A stretch of 64,000 nucleotides of DNA from assembly GCF_035978755.1 (NCBI RefSeq), contig NZ_CP108417.1, positions 43,523 to 107,522 of the forward strand. Reading direction: 5' to 3'. Under the pieces are notes generated by a model. The model was not told the origin of the DNA and made no database searches. It was given only the letters and a program-made list of their open reading frames with translations. The DNA is from Streptomyces sp. NBC_01298 (lineage in GTDB: Bacteria > Actinomycetota > Actinomycetes > Streptomycetales > Streptomycetaceae). This document shows, piece by piece, positions 53,951 to 64,000 of this stretch. The position numbers were made by a program, and so were the translations under genes. Each line of letters opens with the position of its first letter. Position 1 is the first letter of the stretch.

Positions 53951-54336
53951 TTATTCCAGTCTTAAGCTAGCGCCTCTCTTTGAAACACACGCTCGGATCG
54001 CGTGTCCGGCCCCCTCCTGTCTATGTTCGATCGGCCACCCGCCCCGACTGCCCGTCACCACCCCTCCCTCTTGCTGCTGCTCGGGCCGTAGGCCCGTGGG
54101 TGGGCCGCGCGGAGCGTGGCACGCCTGGCCCGCACGGGAGTCGGGGGCGCTCCCCTGGGGTGGCTGGAGCGCAGCGGAGGCCACGGGTCGGCCGGAGGCC
54201 GGCCCCGGGCCGCAACGCGGCCCGGCTGCCCTGCCCTTGGCGGTGGGCGCGCAGCGCGTGCCGCTGGCGGGAGAGCGGAGCGAGCCGCTTCCGCTCACGC
54301 GGAGCGGGGGCGGCCGGGGAGCGCAGCGACCCGGTT
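53951..54336. other. Telomere-like hairpin tract at the inferred replicon end
   Basis: Densely packed short stems with 3-base loops: CGGGCC-GTA-GGCCCG (54082-54096), GGCC-GGA-GGCC (54190-54200), GCGC-GCA-GCGC (54247-54257), and GCGGAGCGGG-type words as in archetypal Streptomyces telomeres (CCCGCGGAGCGGG; a 13-base match to its complement is at 54364-54376). With tap/tpg on the same arm this strongly suggests the physical end. The exact terminal base is not fixed, because the mirrored copy begins within about 25 bases of the centre. Confidence 0.75.
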
Positions 54337-55082
54337 CGCTCTGACGGGCGCAGCCCGGAGGGACCCGCTCCGCGGGAGCGGAAGCGGCTCGCTCCGCTCT
54401 CCCGCCAGCGGCACGCGCTGCGCGCGCACCGCCAAGGGCAGGGCAGCCGGGCCGCGTTGCGGGCCGGGGCCGGCCTCCGGCCGACCCGTGGCCTCCGCTG
54501 CGCTCCAGCCACCCCCAGGGCGCGCCCCCGACTCCCGTGCGGGCCAGGCGTGCCACGCTCCGCGCGGCCCACCCACGGGCCTACGGCCCGAGCAGCAGCA
54601 AGAGGGAGGGGTGGTGACGGGCAGTCGGGGCGGGTGGCCGATCGAACATAGACAGGAGGGGGCCGGACACGCGATCCGAGCGTGTGTTTCAAAGAGAGGC
54701 GCTAGCTTAAGACTGGAATAACATCATGGCACCGGTGACCGGGAAAATGATTTCGTGTGAATGCATTACCCACACGGGTTCTCACGCAGTTGAGAAAAGT
54801 CAGGAACTGACCTTCCAGATGCTATCCGAATACTGACACAAGAGGGGCGAAAAAGGTGCGCCGGTGAATTTTGGAGCGATCGAGAAGAGGGACCTGGTGA
54901 GCTGCAGGAGAAGGGCCCCAAGGTCGAGGGACCGATGCCTCAGGGTGGCCGGCCGTCACGCGCGCGAGGAGGCCCGGCCTGGCCTACGGATAGGTACGTA
55001 CAGAGCGAACATGCATCGTCGCTGGTCAGAGGCCATGCGATGTATCAATCGAGGCTACTTGAGTTGCGGATCGGGACGCACC

Positions 55083-55204
55083 TTTCCCCTGGAGGGGAAA
55101 CGCTGGCCGATCTGGATCGTGGCGCCGGTCGGCGTGGCGGGTTCCCCTGGAGGGGAAACGGTCGCTACGGTCAGGGCGCGTACATCGTTCCCCTCCAGGG
55201 GAAA
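55083..55204. repeat. Mirror copy of promoter-proximal palindromic cluster
   Basis: Three 18-bp palindromes at about 55083-55100, 55141-55158 and 55187-55204, identical to the left-arm set. Confidence 0.75.
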
Positions 55205-55223
55205 TCCCAAGGTGAGGAGCGGT

Positions 55224-55700
55224 ATGGGGCGGGCAAGGCCAGCGGTGAACACCAGCACGGGCGAGTACGTCCAGCTGGAGCTGCTGAGGGAGGACGACAA
55301 GCCGTACGACTGGAGTGGTGGCGGTCGGCACGTCAACGCCAGCAAGAAGTTGGGCGCCGGGCTGTGGAAGAAGGGCAGCGGGTACACCAAGAACGACAAG
55401 CTGGTCTACGGCTACTACCTGTTCAACGCGCCGACTGGGGATGAGCCCCTGCGCCTGAGCTTCCGCGAGATCGGCAACGACCTGGAGTTGCGTCCGAACG
55501 CGGTGAGCAAGTCCGTGGGTAACCTCAACAGGGGAGGCTTCCTCCTGGAGGCCGAGAAGGTGGGCCGGGTGAAGTTCTACAAGCTGAACGCCCGCGCGGC
55601 CTACGACGGTGGCTCGGGTCAGCAGCGCAGGGCCACGCAGCATGCCCGGCATCCTGTGACCACGTGCCCGCCTGAGAAGAAGGAGAGGGAGGCGTCATGA
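55224..55700 (+). CDS. Winged-helix protein, mirror copy
   Basis: Identical 158-residue reading frame to the left-arm gene, ATG behind GAGGAG. It belongs to the inverted copy and should be treated as the same locus unless the duplication is proven real. Confidence 0.6.
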   Translation: MGRARPAVNTSTGEYVQLELLREDDKPYDWSGGGRHVNASKKLGAGLWKKGSGYTKNDKLVYGYYLFNAPTGDEPLRLSFREIGNDLELRPNAVSKSVGNLNRGGFLLEAEKVGRVKFYKLNARAAYDGGSGQQRRATQHARHPVTTCPPEKKEREAS

Positions 55701-56074
55701 CGTCGCCGATCGCCGAGTCGTTCGAGCCGCGCTTCATGGAGGCCGGCGAGCTCAACGCCCTCCTGCTGCGGTCGCAGCTGAAGCAGGGCGCGGACCTGAA
55801 GGTCCTGATGTTCTACGCCACCGCGGTCCCGGTCGGGGATCCGGTGCGCAGCACGGCCACGGACATCGGGAAGCTGGTCGGCCTGAGCACCACCAGCGCC
55901 TCGCGCAGCATCGGCCGGCTCGCGGAGAACGGCTGGCTGACGCTCGCGTACACGGCCGTCGGCGTGAAGTTCTACCGCCTCGGCGCCAAGGCCACGGGCG
56001 AGCCGGCGCCCACCGAGCTCGAGGACGATGACGCACCTCTGGCGACCGTCCGGCAGCTGCACGCCACCGTGTAG
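55697..56074 (+). CDS. MarR/Rep-like winged-helix protein, mirror copy
   Basis: Identical 125-residue frame to the left-arm gene, with the same ATGA overlap. Part of the inverted copy. Confidence 0.6.
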   Translation: MTSPIAESFEPRFMEAGELNALLLRSQLKQGADLKVLMFYATAVPVGDPVRSTATDIGKLVGLSTTSASRSIGRLAENGWLTLAYTAVGVKFYRLGAKATGEPAPTELEDDDAPLATVRQLHATV

Positions 56075-56146
56075 TTGTCCCCGCCGACACTGCGGCGCCG
56101 CACCCCGGGGTGCGGCGCCGTTCTCGTGCGCAGAGGGCGATACATC

Positions 56147-56467
56147 GTTCCCCTGCGCGGGAAACCCGCTGGTGAGGCAACCTTTTCGCGGTTTGTCCCC
56201 GTAGGAGTGGAAAACTTGTCCACCCGCACAGGGACAACAGTGCGTACATCGTTCCCCTGGAGGGGAAACCCGCAGGTGAAGGCCCGTCCGCGCTGGTGTC
56301 GGCGGCAACACCATCTCCGGACCGAGCCAGCTCACGGGGTCGCTTCGTAGCCGCGTGAACATCGTTCCCACGGAGGGGAAACCAGGGCTCCACACAAGAG
56401 CACGGCTACGTCTCGCACGCGGAACGCGTATGTCAGATACGCGCACACGGTTCCCATGTACGGGAAA
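56147..56467. repeat. Mirror copy of distal palindromic cluster
   Basis: Four copies matching the left-arm cluster, at about 56147, 56251, 56364 and 56450. Confidence 0.7.
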
Positions 56468-56623
56468 CGCGCAGCTCATGCGGCCTCACGGGTGGCGCTC
56501 AGATGCTCGGTGGTGCCATACGCGTCCCGCAGCGCGTAGGCCATCGTGGGCTGGATCCCCGATGACCGCTGACCGATTCACCCGAGGGAGGAGACCGCGG
56601 ACAACCACCGTCAGGAGCCGCTC

Positions 56624-56806
56624 TTGGTCCCGCTCGCCGCCGAGGACGTCGTCGCGCTCGGCAGCGACGGCGAGCAGCTGGCCGCGCTGTACGGCCTCGC
56701 GCTGCTGCGCACGGGCCGCATGAGCGGCGCCGAGCTCGCGGTCGCCATCGAGGGCAGCGCGGGGCCGCTGGAGCGGCTGGAGACCGTCCGGGATGCCCTT
56801 CCCTGA
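56624..56806 (+). CDS. Small hypothetical protein, mirror copy
   Basis: Same 60-residue TTG-start frame as on the left arm. Confidence 0.35.
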   Translation: MVPLAAEDVVALGSDGEQLAALYGLALLRTGRMSGAELAVAIEGSAGPLERLETVRDALP

Positions 56807-57457
56807 GTCAGCCCGCCAGCACCGCCGACTGACCGGATGCAGCGGCCCGCGCAGCAGCCGAACGATCGTTTGCTGCACGGAGCGCTGCTTCTGTGCAGCA
56901 CGGCCTGCTACCCGAGCAGCAGCCGTGTGCCGCCTGGGGCCGGCCTTCGAATGTCATCGCTCTCCGGCATCGAGCAGCATCTTGCACCCTTCGCCACCAG
57001 GGCAGCAGTCCGTGCAGCACGCCCTTTGCTGCAACCAGGCCGGGAAGGGTGCAAGGCGCTGCACGATGCAGCGGGGGTGGTGCCCGATCCCGTCCCGGCC
57101 ACTGGCTGGCTTGCTGCTCGGGGGCCTCCATCAGCACCCCCGCGCGGGCACCAACCTTGCACCCCATTAGTAGGTAGTACCTATAGGGGTTTGATGCGGG
57201 TGGATATCTCTCCCCTGAGAGCGAAGCTCGCGCTGCGGGCAGCAGCCAGACGCCTCGGAACGGACCGCGGCGGGCGTGTACCGAGGAACACCCAATCGGG
57301 CGGAGCGCCGGCTCACGGAGCTCCAGATCGCGCTGTGGGCCCCTCTGGGCGACTCATGGGCCCGGAGGGTGACTAGCGGCCCAGGAGGCGGGAGAGGCTC
57401 TCAGGGGGCCGCACAGCGGCGTTGTGGATCATCGGTCGGTCAGGGTCGGGTGCTGGG
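56807..57457. other. Mirror copy of the TGCA-rich subterminal region
   Basis: Non-coding. Differs from the left copy by two bases lost in a G/C homopolymer near 57,212. Confidence 0.4.
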
Positions 57458-57856
57458 CTACTGGCCGGGATGGACGGCCTGGATGCCGGTGCCCTCGTAC
57501 GCCTCGGGGGTCAGGGTGAGCAGATACCGGCCTGCCGGGAAGTCCGCGCTTGGGCGGGCGGCGTGGATGGCGTGGACGGCCGCCCAGGAGTGCCCGGCGT
57601 GCAGGAGCTCGGTGGCGGCGAGCGCGGCCGCGGTGTCGAACGGCTCGAGCTCGATAAACCGTAGGCCGTGGATGTAGGCCAGCAGGCCGGGACGCTCGGT
57701 GTCGCCGGCGGTGAGGGAGAGGACCGGGGCGTAGAGGGTGCCGAGGCCGCCGGAGGCTTGGACGTAGAACGCGGCGACGGCTTCGTTGAAGGGGTCCTTG
57801 GGGTCGTGCAGGGCGGTGGCGGCCGTGTGGTCCAGGACGACGGCGATGGCCGCCAC
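57458..57856 (-). CDS. PIN-like toxin, mirror copy
   Basis: Identical 132-residue frame to the left-arm gene, GTG start overlapping the upstream stop. Confidence 0.5.
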   Translation of the reverse strand: MAAIAVVLDHTAATALHDPKDPFNEAVAAFYVQASGGLGTLYAPVLSLTAGDTERPGLLAYIHGLRFIELEPFDTAAALAATELLHAGHSWAAVHAIHAARPSADFPAGRYLLTLTPEAYEGTGIQAVHPGQ

Positions 57857-58122
57857 TACGCGGCCGCCGAGTCCTGGCTGGCGCCCAGGCGCTCCAGGAG
57901 GCCCCGGGCCTTCGTCTCGGCCTCGGGGCTGGGCACCGTGCCCAGGATGGAGGCAAGCTCGGCGCGAGCCTGGGCGGCGCGCTCCTCGAACTCGGACTGG
58001 GTGGGCCGGCTCTCGGCGAGGGCCTCGACCAGATTGCGGATCGTTGTGTTGTTCTCGGCCGCCAGCACGGCGAGCCGGTCCCGGGTCGAGGCGCTGACCT
58101 TGATGCTCGTTTCGTCTGCCAT
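57856..58122 (-). CDS. Ribbon-helix-helix antitoxin, mirror copy
   Basis: Identical 88-residue frame to the left-arm gene. Its operator palindrome is preserved at 58131-58147. Confidence 0.6.
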   Translation of the reverse strand: MADETSIKVSASTRDRLAVLAAENNTTIRNLVEALAESRPTQSEFEERAAQARAELASILGTVPSPEAETKARGLLERLGASQDSAAA

Positions 58123-58130
58123 GTCTTCGA

Positions 58131-58147
58131 CTCTACTGCGAGTAGAG
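58131..58147. promoter_or_regulatory. Operator-like palindrome, mirror copy
   Basis: CTCTACT-GCG-AGTAGAG, the reverse complement of the left-arm site. Confidence 0.55.
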
Positions 58148-58531
58148 GATGATCGGGAGGGCCTCGCGGCAGGCCGCCATGTTCACTCTGCGTGCAGATT
58201 TCAGGAACGCGCGTTATCTACTCTTACGTGTCACGCTCCCCCGGGAGCGGCCCCCTGTGGCGCCTTTGCGACTCTAGAAACGGACAAACAATGCCATAGC
58301 GACGGCGGTGTGACACCTGGGGAGCGGGGCGTGACACCTGGGCGTGACAGCAACGGAGAGTTATCTGGCCCGGCTCCGGAACGCCTGGAGGCTGGCGTAC
58401 CAGGCGGCCCGAGCCGGGTCGAGGCTCTCGCCGAGGGGTGGCTCTGCCCAGGCCATGACCGAGCCGCCGGCCAGCAGGTCCTCCTAGTGGTGCCCGACCG
58501 CGCTGTGCTCGATCCACCTCGTCAGACGGGC

Positions 58532-58865
58532 TTACGCCGTACCGCCCTTCACCGCGGCCGCGGTGTCGAGCCACGCGGCGAGCGCGGTCGTGGCGGCCGG
58601 GTCGGCCGGGTCGGCCTGCGCCAGGCGTACCGCGTGGCCTGCGTCGAAGCCCTCCAGCGTCCTGGTCCGCGCCATGGCCCGCAGCAGTGCGCTGTGCGCC
58701 CGTACCGACGCCGGTACGGCGTCCGGGTCCCTCGGGGGCTCCAGCTGGCCTTCCAGGAGCAGGCACATGTGCCACTCGCCGTACTCGTTCAGGTAGTCGA
58801 GCGCGTAGCGGTCCTCGGGCTCGTGCAGCACGAGGGCCTTCGGCGCCGTAGTGGGCGCCGGTCAT
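58532..58865 (-). pseudogene. C-terminal part of the subterminal hypothetical protein, mirror copy
   Basis: The last 110 or so residues match the left-arm 267-residue protein. Upstream of about 58,860 the frame dissolves into many small deletions. It marks the border of the degraded tract. Confidence 0.6.
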
Positions 58866-61800
58866 GCCGATAGAGCGGCGGCGCAGGCGCGGCATCGGGC
58901 GCGTTCGGGCGGTCGACGAGCCGCGGCCATTGCTCGATCGCTCCAGGTCCCGAAGCTCGACTTCGGCTCGGCGTGCCGCGTCCGCGGCCGTGGTCGGCTG
59001 CGCGATGCGGTCGCCCGCCGGTGATGCGCGCGCCGGGGCACGAGTTCAGGGTCGGATCGGCGTGCAGTCCCGGTCACGATCGTGCTGCTGCGGAGCCGGG
59101 CGTCCTGCGCGCGCGGCTCGGCGGTCCTGCCGGTGGCACGCCGCGGACCGGCCGCGGCTCGACCTGCGCGCGAGCGGCTGGCGAGTGCCTGCACCGCCGC
59201 TCGGGAGGGTGATGGCGGCGAGGAATACAGGGGTGTCTCGATCTGTCGCCCGAAAAAGATCGGATGCAACGACCGGGTTTAGCGCAGTCTGTCGGTGAGG
59301 CTAAGACGGGTGCTGTCCTGAGCCACGAGCATCGACCAAGTTCACCTTCGGCCGGTCGGCCGCCCCGCTCAGACGAATGGGCGTCCGCGATGGCCTCCTC
59401 AACCAGTTCGGTGGAGGTCGGTGGTCGTCTACCTTCCGCCCGCGGTGGGCCTGGCAGGCGGCGATGGTGCGATCCGCGCGGGTGTCGTCCGAGGATCCGT
59501 TGTGGAACCAGAGGCTGGTGTTTGGCGGCCGCCTCGGCGCTGCTGCCCGCGCCGGGGCCGACGATTCGGTCTCCTGGACCAGGGCCTCCTGAGGCGCATG
59601 TTCGCTGGCGGGCTCCCGGAAGTGCTGCTGCGTTTTGGAGGAGACGCCCAGGCGCTCCGCCAGGCTCGGTGGAGCCTGCGTCCCGCTTGCGCAGATCTGG
59701 GCGATCTGGTGTTTCGACGTGCGACCTATGGCGCGCTCCGCGGTGACGTCCGACGATCTTGGCGCGGTACCTGTCTGCTGTGCTTCGGTCATGGAGGCAG
59801 TCCATAGCGGCGGACTGTGGACGAAGGTGGCGACGACGAGGCGCTCCCGAGCCGCGCGGTGACGCGCCCTGGTGAGCGTCGGTGCCGGGCACTACGTTCT
59901 CCGTGACCTCTAGGAGGGCCAAGGGAGTGGTGAGGGCGACGGGGGCTCAGGCCGTGATGTGGGTCGCTCGGGTGCAGGTGCCGTCACCTGATGGCTTGGT
60001 CCAGGTCGACCACCAGCCGGACAGCAGCTCCCCCCACGTCGCCCGGTGGGCGCCGCCTTCGCCCCGGCGGCCGCCTGTTCTGCGGCAGGGCTGGCGGTGA
60101 GGGCGACAGTGGCCGGCACACCGCGCTGCAGCACCGTGTCGATCGTTCGCGGCCGTCTTCTCGGTGTTCTGCCGGGTGACCTCGGTCAGCAGTGGTCGAT
60201 CTCCGGCCTGAGCACGCGGTGGTGACCGCGCTCGAAGTCGCCTGTTGCCGGCCCGTGCGACCTCCCGCCAGGTGCCGAGGCGTCCGCCGACGCTCCGGCC
60301 GAGCATCTAGAACCGTCCTGACTTGCCCGTCCCGCCGACCCGAGTCCTCCGCGCGAGGCCGCGCGATGCCGGGCCCGGCGTTTCGATGGTTGATCGCCGC
60401 ATGACGCCACGTCCTCCCGTCCTGGCGGATCGAGCGCGCGTCGCAGGCCAGGTCGACAGGCAGCGCTCGGCCGCTGGTGCCCGGCATCGACGCATCGTGA
60501 TACGCAGGATCACTACAAAGGGTCCCGATTTCACCTAACGCATCGAGGCCTGATCCCACGAACAGGGTGGGCGGGCACCCCTCCCGCTCTCCCCCCCTTG
60601 TGGCAGAGCGGATGACCGGAAACCCCAGTTCGGCCAGCAGCAAGTCCCGTTATCGGCCGCGGACGGCACGGATGCAGACGAGGCCGGGAGCGACTGAGGG
60701 CGGTGTGGGCGTCGAGGCGCCCGTTCGGCCTGGTCGATGGTGAGGTCGCCGGCGCCGTACCGCGCCAGGGCACTCACGCCTGCGGGGCCCTCGAGGACCT
60801 GGCGCAGGGCCGCTCAGGACGAGTTCATCACCGTCACCCGCGTCGAACCCGACGCGATCTTGAGCGGTACTCGAGTTCGCGGTGTTCGGCATCGACGCGG
60901 AGGATCCGACCAGCGAGACCTACGACATCTTGATCAAGTGGCACGGCAAGCCGGGTGCGGTCTCAGCGCGCCTTCGTCATCGCCCGGAAGCTCCGGCCCT
61001 GGCGCGCTGCTGGGCGGCGAAGGTTCTGCCGTCCTCACCGACGAAATGGAGCTCTACGGGCGTGGCGAGGCCAGCTCGAGGGCTACGCCGAGGCGCTGGA
61101 TCGTTCCCCTGTTCGGCAGTGCCGAGACCTGTCGCCGTACCGGCCGCCGTGTTCTGCCCGCAGCGTCCTGGACCTCCCCTGCGCACTGAGCAAGTTCTTC
61201 GAGAAGACTAGGGCGCTCGCAGCGCAACGTCGACAAGGTACGCCGACGCCATCTCCCTCGCGGACCTGCGCCTCGCGTCCGCGGCACTGACTACAGCGCG
61301 CAGGCGCGCAGGAGCCAAGCGGCCGACGAAGAACGGCGATGCCGGTGGCGGGCCGGACGGGGCAGTGCGTCTGCGTCTGGGCCCTCGGCCGGCGGCACGG
61401 CATCGAGGCCCTGGTCGGGTCCTGCTCGCAGTACGGGACGGACGAGAACCGCGGAGGAAGGCCGTCAATGATCAGTCGTCTCGAGCCTAGGCGGAGTGCC
61501 GGCTCGGTCTGTCGCCGATGAGCTTCATCTACGGCGCGTCCGCGCGTGCTGGGTTCGCTCGCCGTGGAAGCGTCAGCGCCCTCCGATCGGAACCGATCGA
61601 CTTCCCGTCTCGCCGACTGCCGGATCTCCGGCGACCGGCGGCCTGACCGTACGCGTCGGATCGCCGCGGGCGGCCTGCTCCTCGGCGCGCTGGAACTCTC
61701 GTCGTCTGCGCTCGGGCAGCCCTTCGCGCTCATGACGGCCATGGCGGTCGTGACGGTCATGTCGGTCGCATCGCCTGCCTCAAGCTGACGTACTGAACGG

Positions 61801-62927
61801 CGCAGGAAGCGGGCGAACGCCGCCCGTCCCGGAGGGTCCGGGGACGAGGCTCGGCCTTGAAGGAGACAGTTCATGGGCGGCTTGACCCGGCGCGATCGAC
61901 CGCCGTGGGCCACTACCCCTCGCCGAGGACTGCTGCGGCGCCAGGCGGCTGCGGTCGGGGCGTCTCCACCGACGCGGTCGTACCGACTGCATCGATCGGG
62001 TACATCCTCGCCGTCACCGGGCGGATCATCGTGGGCCCAGCGCCGAGAAGACTGCTGCGGACATCGGCAACAGCGATCTCGCCACGCCGCGCTCGAGCGA
62101 CGCTGGCGCACCGCCGCAGCCGCCGCTGCGGACGGGCGACTACCGCGAGATCGGCGGCTCGTCCCGCGAGCCGTGGCCTGCGTTCCCCGATCGATCCTGG
62201 TCTCGACGTGGTCAGCGTCGCGCCTCGCACCGTCCGCGCGGACAGCAACACCCCGTTCGGCCAGGCGGTTGCGCGTCGGCGGCAGCAGACCCGTGCCATC
62301 GACAAGCTCCTGGACTACGCCCGGCAAGGCCGCTGCGACCCGGCAGCCGTAGCCCCGCGCTGCAATCTCGTCCCCCGCTCGGGTCGACGCCGAGGACCGC
62401 CACGGCCACCGGCCCCGACCGGCGCTTCCAAGGCGGTCGGCGGCCCGGCTCCGCTCCGGCGCCGGATCGCCAGGCCTCACCGGGCGGGCTCGGGCCGTTG
62501 CGCGGGGCGCGTTCACCGCTCGGGCGCCCCTGGCGACTCGCCGGCGCGACCGAGCCGGAACGATCGCTGTCGATGGCGACGTTGTCCCGGGGGCGGTTGT
62601 CCCAGGGCCGGTGATCGTCAGTGGCCGAGCGGGGCTGAGCGCCGAGGCGGTGTCGGCGCGCGCTCGCAGCCAACCGGCGGCCAGCCATCGGCGCCGCACC
62701 TGACCGCGCCTGCCGCTCGAGCCTGGACTCCTGCTGTGCTGACGGATGCAGACCGAAGCCGGCGCCCGAACCCGCGCAGGTCGGGTCCTCGCTACGCCAC
62801 TCGCTCTCGAGCCCGCCGGGACTAGTAGTGGCACGACGCTCGTTCCCGCTGTCCTCCCCGATCCAGATCGGAGGGTCCCGGTGCTCCCTCCAGCCAGGGG
62901 CCTAGCCCTGGCTGGCCCGCAGCGGCA
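58866..62927. other. Degraded mirror of the left arm (about 45.0-49.8 kb)
   Basis: This tract aligns with about 4.83 kb of the left arm but is only about 4.07 kb long: frequent deletions of one to several bases plus substitutions, at every few to few tens of bases. Remnants can be recognised in order: Tpg-like gene (about 59,260-59,790), membrane protein (about 59,990-60,310), sigma factor (about 60,600-61,340), and the two small membrane-protein genes (about 61,440-62,350). The M23 and IS110 debris follows (about 62,400-62,640). No intact gene remains. Errors hit coding and non-coding sequence alike. Confidence 0.8.
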
Positions 62928-62971
62928 GCGCTCGGGCGTCATCGTGGCGACGCCCTGCCACACCAGGGCGC

Positions 62972-63985
62972 TCACCAGCTGTCCGACAGGGGCTCCGACT
63001 CGGCGATCTTGCCGAGGCGAGCGGTGATGCCCGCGAGGATCCCGAACGTCGACTCCACCTCGAGCCAGGCGATCTTGTCGTCAGTGCCGTTCTCGTCGCG
63101 CATCTCGATGAGGTCCATCAGCCGGTCCTTCGCGGTGAACACCGCCTCCTGGAACCGGGTGAGGCTCGCGGCCTCCTTGGCGGCGGGGTTGTTGCGCTCC
63201 GCCTCGGAGGTGAAGCCGTGCCGGACCGCCTGGCGCAGGTAGGCGTTGAAGGTGGAGGTCGCCCAGTCCGACGGCTGCTCGACCAGGGACTTGGACTCGC
63301 TGTCCCACCAGCGCAGCGGCCGGCGGGCCCGAGACCGCTTCACGGCGTCGGCCAAGAGCTCGCGGCCCGGCCCGGTCTCCAGGAGGCCCTTGATGATCTG
63401 CCCGACGCTGGTACGGGCGATGGTGGTGCCGACCGTCTCCTCGGCCGAGCCGGCGGCGGCCCGCAGGTGACCGGTGACCACCAAGGCGACCATGCCGAGC
63501 ACGCCGAGCACGAGGGCGGCCTGGGTGTCGTTGGCGTGGGCGCGGTCCCGGAGGCCGTCGATGGCGTGGTCCGTGGCGGCGTTCTCCACCGTCCACTCGG
63601 TGTCGACCAGGTCCTGCCACAGGCAGCCGGTGTCCAGCGCCTTGCGGATCGAGTCCAGGTGCTTCGGCGTCTCGATGCTCGCCGAGTACGAACGCAGTCC
63701 CAGTTCCACCACCGGCCCGTTGCGGTGGCTGAGGTAGAGACCAGTCTTACCGAGCTGGGAGCGCACGAGGCGGTTGAAGGCGTGCCCCTTGCGGGTGAGC
63801 TCCTGGACGATCTGGGCGAAGCGAAGGTCGGGCAGGTCGTCCAGGCCAAGCAGGCGCATCCCCTCGGGCACCTGTTCGCGGCCGATCAGAACGTCCCGCC
63901 GCGCCGTCGCCAGGTCCTTGTCGGGCTGCCCGCCATCCAGCAGGCCCTCGTCGTAGAGGGCCGTCGCCATCTCCTCGGCGACCCG
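62972..63985 (-). pseudogene. C-terminal part of the ParB-like protein, mirror copy
   Basis: About 335 residues, identical to the end of the left-arm 666-residue protein. The match breaks at about 63,980, within 25 bases of the window end. It is a clean island beyond the degraded tract. Confidence 0.65.
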
Positions 63986-64000
63986 GCAACGTGCTGAACT

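Larger units (their letters stand above)
54337..63985. repeat. Reverse-complement copy of the left arm (inverted repeat about 9.6 kb)
   Basis: Position x pairs with 108,672 minus x up to about 56.8 kb, with 108,670 minus x to 58.86 kb, and with 107,908 minus x from 62.93 to 63.98 kb. The central unpaired segment is only about 55 bases (54309-54363). The arms differ near the centre by a few substitutions and at 51,455-51,460 by a G6 run against C4 in the copy. Beyond 63.98 kb the pairing fails again. Confidence 0.9.

Noticed and set aside
53980..54721. Long open frames on both strands across the telomere tract
   Set aside because: They arise from GC-rich hairpin sequence with no stops, are mirror images of each other, and have no family resemblance or ribosome site.
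61083..62975. A 630-residue minus-strand frame in the degraded tract
   Set aside because: Chance fusion of broken gene pieces in eroded sequence; composition is Arg/Ala/Pro noise.

Overview
The window is very GC-rich, with strong GC bias at third codon positions, many GTG/TTG starts and AGGAG-type ribosome sites. It carries a Tap/Tpg telomere-replication pair, lactococcin-972 bacteriocins, a Ku protein and telomere-type hairpins. All of this points to a Streptomyces (or close relative) linear replicon, read outward to one of its ends. I cannot tell a linear plasmid from a chromosome arm. The DciA-like protein, recombinase, sigma factors, toxin modules and transposase remnants fit either.

Layout. 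0-4 kb: a partial gene, a DciA-like protein, a coiled-coil protein and an N-terminally truncated Ku. 4.8-8.7 kb: a secreted protein with two trypsin-like domains, a small secreted protein and a lipoprotein. 9.2-13.6 kb: a lactococcin-972-type locus with two bacteriocin genes in inverted duplication, a membrane protein and an ABC ATPase. 14-19.5 kb: a serine recombinase, a degenerate IS5-type transposase, a small sigma-factor operon and a cysteine-rich protein. 19.7-31 kb: a divergent pair of giant secreted proteins, one LamG/lectin and one RHS polymorphic toxin, followed by a possible immunity protein. 31.5-39.2 kb: a STAND NTPase with helical repeats, a small protein facing a tandem zeta-toxin kinase, a RAMA-domain protein and an HNH endonuclease. 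39.3-54.3 kb: the end-proximal module with tap-tpg behind TGCAAC repeats, a ParB-like protein, a second sigma factor, a second diverged Tpg-like protein, an RHH/PIN-like toxin-antitoxin pair, and two small winged-helix genes surrounded by seven copies of an 18-bp palindrome. It ends in a hairpin-rich telomere-like tract.

From about 54,336 to the end the sequence is a reverse-complement copy of the left arm (x pairs with 108,672 minus x). It is near-perfect to about 58.86 kb, heavily eroded by small deletions to about 62.93 kb (about 760 bp lost), then clean again to about 63.98 kb. The simplest reading is that the replicon really ends near 54,336 and the rest is a fold-back assembly or read artefact. 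A genuine telomere-to-telomere fusion is the biological alternative. Genes in the right copy should not be counted as extra loci without independent evidence.

Functionally the most distinctive part is the terminal 15 kb. It holds a canonical Tap/Tpg pair, a paralogous terminal protein with serines where the first has its candidate priming threonines, and a repeat-bounded winged-helix operon next to the telomere. Together they look like an extended end-maintenance or replication module.
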